A stretch of DNA of 64,000 nucleotides, taken from the NCBI RefSeq assembly GCF_003313505.1, contig NZ_QMHO01000001.1, positions 248,001 to 312,000 of the forward strand. The letters are read 5' to 3'. This document shows, piece after piece, positions 8,122 to 16,038 of the stretch. Origin of the DNA: Pedobacter nanyangensis. GTDB lineage: Bacteria > Bacteroidota > Bacteroidia > Sphingobacteriales > Sphingobacteriaceae. Every line of letters begins with the position of its first letter. Position 1 is the first letter of the stretch. Position numbers and translations under genes: made by a program. Under the pieces are notes generated by a model, which made no database searches, had not been told where the DNA came from, and saw only the letters and a program-made list of their open reading frames with translations.

Positions 8122-8655
8122 TTATTTTTGAATATTTTTTAAAGAACGCCCATTATCTGCCTCAAAATCAAGGCTAATAGAATTCATGCAATAACGTTTG
8201 CCCGTAGGCTGGGGGCCATCATCAAATACATGTCCTAAATGCGAACCGCACCGGCCGCAAAGCACTTCTGTACGTACCATATTATAGGATGTGTCTTCTT
8301 TATAGGCAACACTTCCTTTAGCACCTGGCTCAAAAAATGATGGCCAGCCGCAGGTACTGGCAAATTTTGCCCCTGAGCGGAACAATCTATTTCCACAAAC
8401 GGCACAATAATAGGTGCCCCTTACATCAAACTCATTATACTTGCCCGTAAAAGCCTTTTCGGTAGCCCCCTCTCGAGCTACAGCATATAAATCAGGCCCT
8501 AAAATTCGCTTCCATTCTTTATTGCTTACATGGAGTTTGCTTTGATCTGTTCTGGAATAATAAGGGTTTTTAGCTTTTTGCTGTCCAAATGTTGGTACAG
8601 CTAGCATGCCGCTCAGCAGCCATAAAAACACCTCCCTTTTTAAAAATGTGTTCAT
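8122..8655 (-). CDS. msrB: Peptide-methionine (R)-S-oxide reductase, exported
   Basis: The 177-residue protein reduces methionine-R-sulfoxide in proteins. It has an N-terminal hydrophobic export signal (FLKREVFLWLLSGMLAVPTFG), two zinc CxxC motifs (YYCAVCG and VLCGRCGSHLGHVF), STCGWPSFF and the catalytic cysteine in RYCMNSISLDF near residue 155. I chose the ATG at 8655 over a possible start at 8766: the longer form adds 37 atypical residues, would overlap the divergent sigma gene, and would bury the signal sequence. The export signal suggests a role in repairing oxidised envelope proteins, together with the neighbouring fasciclin and sigma genes. Confidence 0.94.
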   Translation of the reverse strand: MNTFLKREVFLWLLSGMLAVPTFGQQKAKNPYYSRTDQSKLHVSNKEWKRILGPDLYAVAREGATEKAFTGKYNEFDVRGTYYCAVCGNRLFRSGAKFASTCGWPSFFEPGAKGSVAYKEDTSYNMVRTEVLCGRCGSHLGHVFDDGPQPTGKRYCMNSISLDFEADNGRSLKNIQK

Positions 8656-8756
8656 ATCATCTTCGTTTTTAACCCATGTACGATAAAGGATTAAAAACAG
8701 ATTTAAAAAAGCTTGACTTTCAGATATTTTTATATTTTTGTTAAAAGCACTTTTTT

Positions 8757-9308
8757 TTGAGCACACAACCCAAATTATCCGAACAAGAGATCATCGCTTT
8801 GCTCTTAAAGCGAGATGAGAAAGGATTTAACTATCTATATGATAATTATGCAGGGGCCATTTATGGTATCATTACCAAGGTAGTGCACTTAAAAGAATAT
8901 GCCGACGAGATTATACAGGATGTCTTTGTTAAGATTTGGAAAAATATAGGGCAATTTGATGCGGAAAAAGGTCGCTTATATACCTGGATGATTAACTTGG
9001 CACGCAATACGGCCATTGACTATATCAGGTCCAGAGGCTATCAGAACGAGCAAAAAAACCAAACTATTCCAGAATTCGTAAATGATAGCGAGCAATACGC
9101 CACCGTCACCAACGTTGACCACATTGGCATGAAAAACGTGCTGTCGCAACTAAAAGGAGAATGGCGGGAATTGATAGAATTAGCTTATTTCAAAGGATAT
9201 ACACAACAGGAAATCGCTGAAAGACTTGATATCCCTATTGGAACCATTAAAACGAGAACTAGAAACGCCTTGATTGAGTTGAAAAGATTATTAAAAGATT
9301 ACCGATAA
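8757..9308 (+). CDS. ECF-type RNA polymerase sigma factor (TTG start)
   Basis: The 183-residue protein has region 2 (FNYLYDNYAGAIYGII, ADEIIQDVFVKIWKNI, YTWMINLARNTAIDYIRS) and region 4 (WRELIELAYFKGYTQQEIAERL, IPIGTIKTRTRNALIELK) of ECF sigma-70 factors, close in style to SigK-type members. The only suitable start is a TTG at 8757; no ATG or GTG lies near the conserved N-terminus. The anti-sigma gene follows after 1 nt and also starts with TTG, so the pair is tightly coupled. msrB is divergent from it across a 101-nt gap. Confidence 0.93.
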   Translation: MSTQPKLSEQEIIALLLKRDEKGFNYLYDNYAGAIYGIITKVVHLKEYADEIIQDVFVKIWKNIGQFDAEKGRLYTWMINLARNTAIDYIRSRGYQNEQKNQTIPEFVNDSEQYATVTNVDHIGMKNVLSQLKGEWRELIELAYFKGYTQQEIAERLDIPIGTIKTRTRNALIELKRLLKDYR

Positions 9309-9309
9309 A

Positions 9310-10125
9310 TTGGACATTAAAGATTACATATCGTCTGGTATTATAGAAGCCTATGTGATGGGTTTAGCCTCTGAGGAGGAAATACGCATTCTGGACTGTA
9401 TCCAAAAGAACAATCCCGAGGTGAAGCAGGCTATTATTGACGCACAAAATACATTGGAAGATTTTGCGTCGCAGCAGGCTATTGCCCCACCTCCCAATCT
9501 TAAATCAGCAATATGGGCCAAAATTAGCGATGACCAAGAAAACCCTGTTGCTGTTGAAGATATACCGGCAGCACCTGTTGCAAAACCTCTTTATCCGGCA
9601 CAAAGTACAGATCACAGCAAAGCAACCTTAAAATGGTTTGCTATTGCTGCTTCTATTTTATTAATCGCCAGTGCGTCCCTGAACCTTTATCTCAACAATG
9701 CTCAAAATACGATAAAAAACCAAGTTGCAGCTTTAACCGAAGCGCAAAAGGACAACCAGCTTGCTTATCAAAACCTAAAGAGTAAGTGGGATATGGCCAG
9801 CAACCCCCAAATGAAATCTATTCCATTGTTAGGAGTTGCAAAACACCCTAACATGAAGGCCATGGTTTATTTGGAGCAAAAATCCAACAATGTATATTTG
9901 GCGTTGGAAAACCTGCCTGCAACTGCCAAGGAGCAACAATACCAGCTATGGGCCATTGTAAATGGAAAACCCGTTAGCCTAGGCGTATATAATCAGGATT
10001 CGGAAACTGCGGTGCAAAAAATGACGGCCATTGCCTCGGCACAAGCCTTTGCCATTACTTTGGAAAAGAGGGGCGGTAGTGAAACGCCAACCATGGAAAA
10101 TATGTATGTAATGGGCAAGATTTAA
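9310..10125 (+). CDS. RskA-like anti-sigma factor (TTG start)
   Basis: A 271-residue single-pass membrane protein. The N-terminal part (DIKDYISSGIIEAYVMGLAS) is a zinc-free anti-sigma domain, a transmembrane helix lies around residues 110-128 (WFAIAASILLIASASLNLYL), then a short coiled coil and the periplasmic RskA domain (MKAMVYLEQKSNNVYLALENLP, QYQLWAIVNGKPVSLGVY). It should hold the adjacent ECF sigma at the membrane until proteolysis releases it. It begins 1 nt after the sigma stop with a TTG; the conserved N-terminus right after this TTG confirms the start. Confidence 0.92.
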   Translation: MDIKDYISSGIIEAYVMGLASEEEIRILDCIQKNNPEVKQAIIDAQNTLEDFASQQAIAPPPNLKSAIWAKISDDQENPVAVEDIPAAPVAKPLYPAQSTDHSKATLKWFAIAASILLIASASLNLYLNNAQNTIKNQVAALTEAQKDNQLAYQNLKSKWDMASNPQMKSIPLLGVAKHPNMKAMVYLEQKSNNVYLALENLPATAKEQQYQLWAIVNGKPVSLGVYNQDSETAVQKMTAIASAQAFAITLEKRGGSETPTMENMYVMGKI

Positions 10126-10129
10126 ACCC

Positions 10130-10858
10130 TTATTTAGCGAAAGCCCATTCTAAAAACTTTGGCAATACCTGCCCCCACGTAGGCACATTATGTTTACCGC
10201 CAACCATTTCGTAATAAAAGATATCCCTAGGCCGTTCGTATCCCTTTTTCATCAGTTCTTTGATCACATCCACCGTGTCATCTATCGAATCAATGATAAA
10301 GTTTTGATTACGGTCTGCCGTTTCATCTTCTGTACCTGTCATTAACCAAAACTGCAAATTAGGCCTGTCGGGAGTTTCTCTAACCATCTCGTGCAAAATT
10401 CGGTCATCATCGGTATAATCTTTTGATAGATCTTTTTTACGCCACCAAAAAGAGCCCGAAAACACCCCCACCAGGTCAAAAATATCACTATGGTGCCAAG
10501 CAATATCAAAAGCGGTTAAACCACCCAATGAAAAGCCTGCAAAAGCTTTTTTACCATTAATGGTTTTTCCGAATTGCTTTTGGATAAAAGGCAATAGTTC
10601 TCCCATTACAAATGCGGTGTACAAATCGGACTTGCCACCCCTGCCTTTGAAATCAGGCCTGTTAGCAACTCCATACTCCAGCAAACGTTGTTCCCCAGCA
10701 TAAATCCCAACGGTAATTACGGGATTTATTTTCCACTTATTTTGCAGCTCCAACAAATGATCTTCCAAGCCCATTTGCAACAAGTCTTGCCCATCATTCA
10801 CCAAAAGCAAGTTTACGATTTCGTTGCCCAACAGATTTGCGGGAACATAAACGTCCAA
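10130..10858 (-). CDS. Esterase D/enterochelin-esterase-like alpha/beta hydrolase (start uncertain)
   Basis: The 242 residues contain the alpha/beta hydrolase signature of the PF00756 esterase family: VNLLLVNDGQDL at the start, GFSLGGLTAFD with the nucleophile Ser near residue 110, an acid candidate in GTEDETADRN and the catalytic His in GGKHNVPTWG. The family cleaves carboxylic esters, including siderophore and acyl esters. The annotated TTG at 10858 may be too late: the frame stays open for about 20 more codons upstream (reading IKTTYQIKSKYLQRTVD), which look like the normal family N-terminus but contain no ATG, GTG or TTG. It is divergent from the second esterase gene. Confidence 0.85.
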   Translation of the reverse strand: MDVYVPANLLGNEIVNLLLVNDGQDLLQMGLEDHLLELQNKWKINPVITVGIYAGEQRLLEYGVANRPDFKGRGGKSDLYTAFVMGELLPFIQKQFGKTINGKKAFAGFSLGGLTAFDIAWHHSDIFDLVGVFSGSFWWRKKDLSKDYTDDDRILHEMVRETPDRPNLQFWLMTGTEDETADRNQNFIIDSIDDTVDVIKELMKKGYERPRDIFYYEMVGGKHNVPTWGQVLPKFLEWAFAK

Positions 10859-11065
10859 ATCAACCGTACGTTGAAGATATTTCGATTTTATTTGATAGGT
10901 AGTTTTGATAAACAGTATCGTTAATGTTTGCGGTTATTCTTCTAATTCCGCTACAAAGTTATCATTATCTCAAAAACCTACAGCCATTAAGTAGACAAAA
11001 AAAATAGGTATTATTTTTTTTGTAACTGAAAATGACTAACTTAAATTCTATAACCATTATACCGA

Positions 11066-11770
11066 ATGAAAGAGGAATTACAAAGATGGTACAGCCCCAA
11101 CCTCAACAGAGAGATCGAAACTTTGGTTTTTGGCCATAGCGGCTATCCCATTATTTTATTTCCCACCAGCATGGGAAGATATTACGAAAACAAGGATTTT
11201 AAGTTAATAGAATCCGTGCAGCACTTCATTGAAGAAGGGAAGGTTAAAATTTACTGCCCCGATAGTATTGATTCCTTAAGCTGGTACAACAAGAGCATAC
11301 ATCCTGCGGAAAGAGTGAAAAACCATATCTGGTACGATAAGTTCTTATTAGAAGAGCTGTTTCCCCTTGCAAGCAGCGAAACGGGAAGGGACAAAGTCAT
11401 TACGGCCGGATGTAGCTTTGGCGGCTACCATGCGGTGAACTTTGCATTCCGGCATCCTTGGGCAATAAGCCATGTTTTTAGCATGAGTGGCGCTTTTAAC
11501 ATCAGAGGTCAACTGGATGGCTTTTATAACGACGATGTTTATTTCAACAACCCTATTGATTATATCCCAAACAATATGAATCCCGAGCTTTGGCAGCTTA
11601 AAATTGTTTTGGGCACTACTGACCGCGATATGTGCCGGGCTGACAATGAAAATCTATCGGGAATTTTACATCAAAAAGGAATTAGCCATTGGCTGGACAT
11701 AAAGCCCAACGCAGACCATGACTGGCCAATATGGAGAGAAATGTTTCCCGAATATGTCTATCAGATTTAG
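11066..11770 (+). CDS. Esterase-like alpha/beta hydrolase, first gene of the amide-ligase operon
   Basis: The 234-residue protein is a second PF00756-type hydrolase. It has GYPIILFPTSMGRYYE near residue 30, the nucleophile elbow AGCSFGGYHAVNFAF near residue 116, the acid region GTTDRDMCRADN and the catalytic His in NADHDWPIWREMFPEY. No signal peptide is seen, so it should act in the cytoplasm. It lies 63 nt ahead of an ATP-grasp ligase and heads a same-strand run of five genes (11066-16033). In such a setting it could release or trim the ligase product; that role is inference. Confidence 0.88.
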   Translation: MKEELQRWYSPNLNREIETLVFGHSGYPIILFPTSMGRYYENKDFKLIESVQHFIEEGKVKIYCPDSIDSLSWYNKSIHPAERVKNHIWYDKFLLEELFPLASSETGRDKVITAGCSFGGYHAVNFAFRHPWAISHVFSMSGAFNIRGQLDGFYNDDVYFNNPIDYIPNNMNPELWQLKIVLGTTDRDMCRADNENLSGILHQKGISHWLDIKPNADHDWPIWREMFPEYVYQI

Positions 11771-11833
11771 GAATAGGAGCTCATAATTAGAAAAGAATAC
11801 TTCAGCACAATCAACACTTTAAACATATATACT

Positions 11834-12865
11834 ATGAAAAAAATCGGAATTTTATTTGGACAGGAGCGTTCATTCCCACAAGCTTTTGTAGACAGGGTGA
11901 ACCAAAAGGCGGTTGAAAACATTACCGCGGAATTTGTAAAAATAGACAAGGTTTTCCAAGCCGAAAAACCTGAATATGCCGTAATTATTGACCGTATTTC
12001 GCAGGATGTACCTTTTTACAGGGCTTACTTAAAAAATGCGGCCATGGGCGGCACGGCAGTTATTAACAATCCCTTCTGGTGGAGTGCCGATGAGAAATTT
12101 TTCAACAATGCCTTAGCCGAAAACATTGGGGTGCCTGTACCCAAAACGGCATTAATTCCTTCTAGAGAGCATCCCGACGACACCAATGAGCATTCGTTTA
12201 CCAATTTGGTGATGCCCTTTGATTGGGAGGCGATATTTAATTACGTGGGTTTTCCTGCCTACATGAAACCTTTTGACGGCGGCGGCTGGAAAGAGGTTTA
12301 CAAACTGGAAAGCATGGAAGAGTTTTTTGAAAAACACAGCCAAACCCAACAAACGGTAATGATGCTGCAAGAAGAAATTATTTTCGAAGAGTATTTTAGA
12401 TGTTATTGCATTGGCGGCAAGCATGTACGAATTATGCCGTACGAACCGCGCAACCCGCACCACCTACGTTATGTGGTTAATGGGCCAAAACCAAGCGATA
12501 AGCTATTAAAAAAGATTGAAGAGTACACCTTAAAACTTAACCAATATCTGGGTTATGATTTTAATACAGTAGAATTTGCGGTGAGAAACGGCGTTCCAAT
12601 TGCCATCGATTTTTGTAATCCGGCGCCAGATGCAAGCCTGGAAAGTGTTGGCCAAGAAAACTTTGAATGGGTAGTTGAAACCGCCGCTAATTATGCAATA
12701 GAAAAAGCATTGGCTCAAGAATTTGGCAAAAACAACCTCACTTGGGGAAACTACGTTAAAACCAGCGCTGCCGGCACGCCCTTAACCACAAAAGTTACCA
12801 AAGCAACGGCCAGTACCAAAGCGGTAGCCAAACCAAAAGCAACTGCCAAAAAACCGATTAAATAA
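11834..12865 (+). CDS. RimK-like ATP-grasp ligase with a lysine/alanine-rich tail
   Basis: The 343-residue protein has an ATP-grasp fold: pre-ATP-grasp domain (IGILFGQERSFPQAFVDRVN), the ATP-binding loop YMKPFDGGGWKEVYK near residue 145, the adenine-contact strand VMMLQEEIIFEEYFRCY and the metal-binding end AIDFCNPAPDASLE near 256. ATP-grasp enzymes join a carboxylate to an amine or thiol through an acyl phosphate. From about residue 305 the chain becomes a low-complexity, histone H1-like tail rich in Lys, Ala and Thr (ending AKPKATAKKPIK). It precedes the GCS2 ligase by 18 nt. Substrate unknown. Confidence 0.88.
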   Translation: MKKIGILFGQERSFPQAFVDRVNQKAVENITAEFVKIDKVFQAEKPEYAVIIDRISQDVPFYRAYLKNAAMGGTAVINNPFWWSADEKFFNNALAENIGVPVPKTALIPSREHPDDTNEHSFTNLVMPFDWEAIFNYVGFPAYMKPFDGGGWKEVYKLESMEEFFEKHSQTQQTVMMLQEEIIFEEYFRCYCIGGKHVRIMPYEPRNPHHLRYVVNGPKPSDKLLKKIEEYTLKLNQYLGYDFNTVEFAVRNGVPIAIDFCNPAPDASLESVGQENFEWVVETAANYAIEKALAQEFGKNNLTWGNYVKTSAAGTPLTTKVTKATASTKAVAKPKATAKKPIK

Positions 12866-12883
12866 CGCTAAACCGAACTATCT

Positions 12884-13984
12884 ATGAACGAGTTTACATT
12901 AGGGGTCGAAGAAGAATACATGATCATTGATCCCATTACCAGAGAGCTAACCTCTCATGACCAAAAGATTGTAGAGGCAGCACAAAAAATACATAAAGAC
13001 CAGGTGAAAGCAGAAATGCACCAGGCCGTGGTAGAAGTAGGGACCAGTATTTGTAGAAATACAGATGAAGCAAGAGCAGAAATTTCGCAACTGCGAAAAA
13101 CCGTGGCAGAACTTGCAGGCGAACAGGGCCTGCGCATTGGCGCTGCTGGCACGCATCCTTTTTCGCATTGGGAAAAACAGCTCATTACCGAACATCCTCG
13201 CTACAGTGAAATTGTAAACGAACTACAGGAAGCCGCCAGGTCCAACTTAATTTTTGGTCTACATGTACACGTAGGTTTCCAATCACGAGAACTGGCCATA
13301 CATATTGCCAACCAGGTACGCTACTTTTTACCGCACGTATTTGCCCTTTCTACCAATTCGCCCTTTTGGGAGGGAAGAAACACTGGGTATAAATCGTTTC
13401 GCACAAAAGTGTTCGACAAGTTTCCCCGAACTGGCATTCCTGATATTTTTAATAGTATTGAAGATTATGACAATTATGTGAAGCTCTTGATCAAGACCAA
13501 TTGTATAGACAATGCGAAAAAAATATGGTGGGATATTCGTGTACACCCTTTCTTCGAAACCATTGAGTTTAGGGTATGTGATTGCCCTATGCTGATTGAT
13601 GAAACAATGGCCTTTACGGCCATTTTTCAGGCACTATGCGCCAAATTGTACAAGTTGCGCTTACAAAATTTAAACTTCATTTCTTACAGCAGGGCACTCA
13701 TTAACGAGAACAAATGGCGGGCCGCCCGTTACGGCATTGACGGAAATTTAATAGATTTTGGGAAAGAAATGGAAGTAAATTGTCGAAATTTGGTCCTTGA
13801 ATTGTTAGATTTTATAGATGACGTAGTAGACGAGCTAGGCAGCCGAAGGGAAATTGAGTACGTACACAAGATTTTGGCCAACGGAACTGGGGCCGATAGA
13901 CAGCTGGCGGTTTATGAACAAACCCAAAGCTATGAATCAGTAGTAGACTACATCACTACACAAACATTAATAGGTGCGAAATAA
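12884..13984 (+). CDS. GCS2/YbdK-family carboxylate-amine ligase
   Basis: The 366-residue protein belongs to the glutamate-cysteine ligase 2 family (COG2170), which uses ATP to form an amide between a carboxylate, often glutamate, and an amine. The N-terminus FTLGVEEEYMIIDPITREL is diagnostic, followed by EMHQAVVEVGTSICRNTDEA, the His-containing NLIFGLHVHVGFQ near residue 125, DIRVHPFFETIEFRVCD and INENKWRAARYGIDG. Its place between an ATP-grasp ligase and an amidotransferase makes plain glutathione synthesis unlikely and suggests a dedicated small peptide or amide product; this is inferred from context. Confidence 0.93.
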   Translation: MNEFTLGVEEEYMIIDPITRELTSHDQKIVEAAQKIHKDQVKAEMHQAVVEVGTSICRNTDEARAEISQLRKTVAELAGEQGLRIGAAGTHPFSHWEKQLITEHPRYSEIVNELQEAARSNLIFGLHVHVGFQSRELAIHIANQVRYFLPHVFALSTNSPFWEGRNTGYKSFRTKVFDKFPRTGIPDIFNSIEDYDNYVKLLIKTNCIDNAKKIWWDIRVHPFFETIEFRVCDCPMLIDETMAFTAIFQALCAKLYKLRLQNLNFISYSRALINENKWRAARYGIDGNLIDFGKEMEVNCRNLVLELLDFIDDVVDELGSRREIEYVHKILANGTGADRQLAVYEQTQSYESVVDYITTQTLIGAK

Positions 13985-13988
13985 AAAG

Positions 13989-14816
13989 ATGAACGATAGC
14001 AACAGTATTAAGGTAGCCATTATTGATATGAATATGGGCTTCCCTAACCAGGGAATGAGGGGTATACAGGAAATTTTACACCAATATAAAACTGATAATC
14101 ACCTCAATTTAACCATTGACATATTTGACATTAGGAAAAAAGGAGAAGTCCCAGATTTAAGTTACAACATTTACATTTCAAGCGGCGGCCCTGGAAACCC
14201 TTACGATGGAGAAGGCCAGCAATGGGAAAGCAGTTTTTTTAATTTATTGGACCAAATTGACAACTTCAATCTGATCAGCGATGAAAAAAAATACGCATTC
14301 TTGATTTGCCATTCTTTCCAACTAGGCTGTAGGAAGTATCAATTGGGCGAAGTAACCCAGCGAAAATCCAATGCCTTTGGGATTTTTCCCATCTCCTTAA
14401 CTGCAGAAGGTGAAAAAGAACCTATTTTTAACGGCCTTAACAATCCATTTTTTTCGGTAGACAGTAGAGATTGGCAGGTTATACAACCCAACCGCAAGGC
14501 CTTTGAAAAAATAGGCGCCAAGCTATTGGCCATTGAAAAGGATAGACCGCACGTAGACTTGGAAAGATGCATGATGGCCATACGCTTTTCGCCTTATGTA
14601 ATCGGCACCCAATTTCATCCGGAAGCTGACCCTACAGGCATGAAAATTTATTTATTACAGGAAGAAAAGAAAGAAGCCATTATTAAAAACCACGGCGAAG
14701 ACAAGTATTATGACATGTTGAACAGCTTGGAAAATCCAGATAGAATTATGCTAACCAAAGGCGTTATTTTACCAAATTTCTTGGATGAAGCCATTCATGC
14801 GCTGCAATTCGCATAA
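13989..14816 (+). CDS. Class I glutamine amidotransferase-like protein
   Basis: The 275-residue protein has the class I GATase layout: a Rossmann-like start (IKVAIIDMNMGF), oxyanion strand IYISSGGPGNPYD, a nucleophile-elbow Cys in FLICHSFQLGCRK near residue 106 and the His/Glu pair in GTQFHPEADP near residue 208. Thus the triad appears complete, although the elbow lacks the usual GxCxG glycines. It could supply ammonia from glutamine to a neighbouring ligase, or hydrolyse a gamma-glutamyl bond. I used the ATG at 13989 rather than the overlapping GTG at 13974. It starts 4 nt after the GCS2 gene. Confidence 0.85.
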   Translation: MNDSNSIKVAIIDMNMGFPNQGMRGIQEILHQYKTDNHLNLTIDIFDIRKKGEVPDLSYNIYISSGGPGNPYDGEGQQWESSFFNLLDQIDNFNLISDEKKYAFLICHSFQLGCRKYQLGEVTQRKSNAFGIFPISLTAEGEKEPIFNGLNNPFFSVDSRDWQVIQPNRKAFEKIGAKLLAIEKDRPHVDLERCMMAIRFSPYVIGTQFHPEADPTGMKIYLLQEEKKEAIIKNHGEDKYYDMLNSLENPDRIMLTKGVILPNFLDEAIHALQFA

Positions 14817-14845
14817 ACGCTTATTCTTAATCCTTAAGGCTACCC

Positions 14846-16033
14846 ATGATTGAAAAATACAGAACAGCTTTTAATGCCGGTTTCAGTGAGCAGAAATACG
14901 AGGATTTCTTAGGAAAGATTACCTTAGGATATCCCGAAATTACGTTTAGGCTGGCCGAATCTCCTGTTTTTATTCCTGAAGAACTAAAGCAACAATTGAT
15001 TGCTGCAGGAGATCAAATCATCTCAACAATTAAACGCAGCGACTTTAAAGAGATCACCAAAAATGCTATCCCTAAAGATTGGATAGTGCCCAATGAGAAC
15101 GATCACCCACATTTTTTAACTTTTGATTTCGGTATTTGCAGGGACGAGCATGGAGAAATCAAGCCAATGCTGATTGAAATGCAAGGGTTCCCATCGCTGT
15201 ATGGCTTTCAAGCTCATTTGGCAAACACCTATAAAGAGTGCTTTAACCTTAACCCACAACTTAGTCCTTTTTTTAACGGTTTAAATGAGGAAAGCTATTT
15301 CAATTTACTGAAAAAAGTGATTGTGGGCCAACACCACCCCCACCAGGTAATTCTTATGGATGTTGATGCGCTCAATCAAAAGACTGTAATCGATTTCCAT
15401 GTTACAGCCAACAAACTGGGTATTAAGATCTTACCCTTAGAAGAAGTAAAAAAGGAAGGAAGCAAGCTATATTACATGGAAGATGACAAAAAAGTGCTGA
15501 TCAAGCGGATTTACAACCGCCTGATTTTTGATGAAATTGCAGGACAAAATTCCATGTTTGAGCACAGCTTTGATCCTAGAGAAGACGTAGAGGTGGAATG
15601 GATAACGCACCCCAACTGGTTTTACCGCATCAGTAAATATACGATGCCAATGCTAACAGGCGAGTTTGTTCCCGAAACGAGGTTTTTAAACGAGCTCACC
15701 GAGCTACCGTCTGACTTGGAAAATTACGTTTTAAAGCCCCTGTTTTCTTTTGCCGGAATGGGTGTAATCATAGACGTAAAAGAAAGTGATATCCGTGAAA
15801 TAAAGGATCCCGAGAACTGGATATTACAGCGTAAAGTAACTTACGAACCCATTGTAAAAGCTCCTGATGGTGGTGTAAAAGTAGAATTAAGATTGATGTA
15901 TTTATGGCCTGATGGCGAAGAACCGCAGCTTTGCATCAATTTGGCCCGCTTAAGTCGTGGTAAAATGATTGGCGTACGCTATAACGCCGATTTTGATTGG
16001 GTTGGAGGCACCGTTGGCTTGATGGAATCTTAG
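14846..16033 (+). CDS. Divergent ATP-grasp-like protein, last gene of the amide-ligase operon
   Basis: A 395-residue cytoplasmic protein of no certain family. The region PMLIEMQGFPSLYGFQ (about residue 110), NYVLKPLFSFAGMGVIIDV (about 295) and WILQRKVTYEPIV followed by VELRLMYLWPDG and INLARLSRGKMIGV resembles the Lys-binding, glycine-loop and Glu/Asn metal-binding parts of ATP-grasp enzymes of the glutathionylspermidine-synthase type. It follows the amidotransferase by 29 nt and ends the operon. Two ATP-grasp-like proteins plus a GCS2 ligase would give three amide-forming steps. The fold assignment is my reading of motifs. Confidence 0.65.
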   Translation: MIEKYRTAFNAGFSEQKYEDFLGKITLGYPEITFRLAESPVFIPEELKQQLIAAGDQIISTIKRSDFKEITKNAIPKDWIVPNENDHPHFLTFDFGICRDEHGEIKPMLIEMQGFPSLYGFQAHLANTYKECFNLNPQLSPFFNGLNEESYFNLLKKVIVGQHHPHQVILMDVDALNQKTVIDFHVTANKLGIKILPLEEVKKEGSKLYYMEDDKKVLIKRIYNRLIFDEIAGQNSMFEHSFDPREDVEVEWITHPNWFYRISKYTMPMLTGEFVPETRFLNELTELPSDLENYVLKPLFSFAGMGVIIDVKESDIREIKDPENWILQRKVTYEPIVKAPDGGVKVELRLMYLWPDGEEPQLCINLARLSRGKMIGVRYNADFDWVGGTVGLMES

Positions 16034-16038
16034 ACAAA

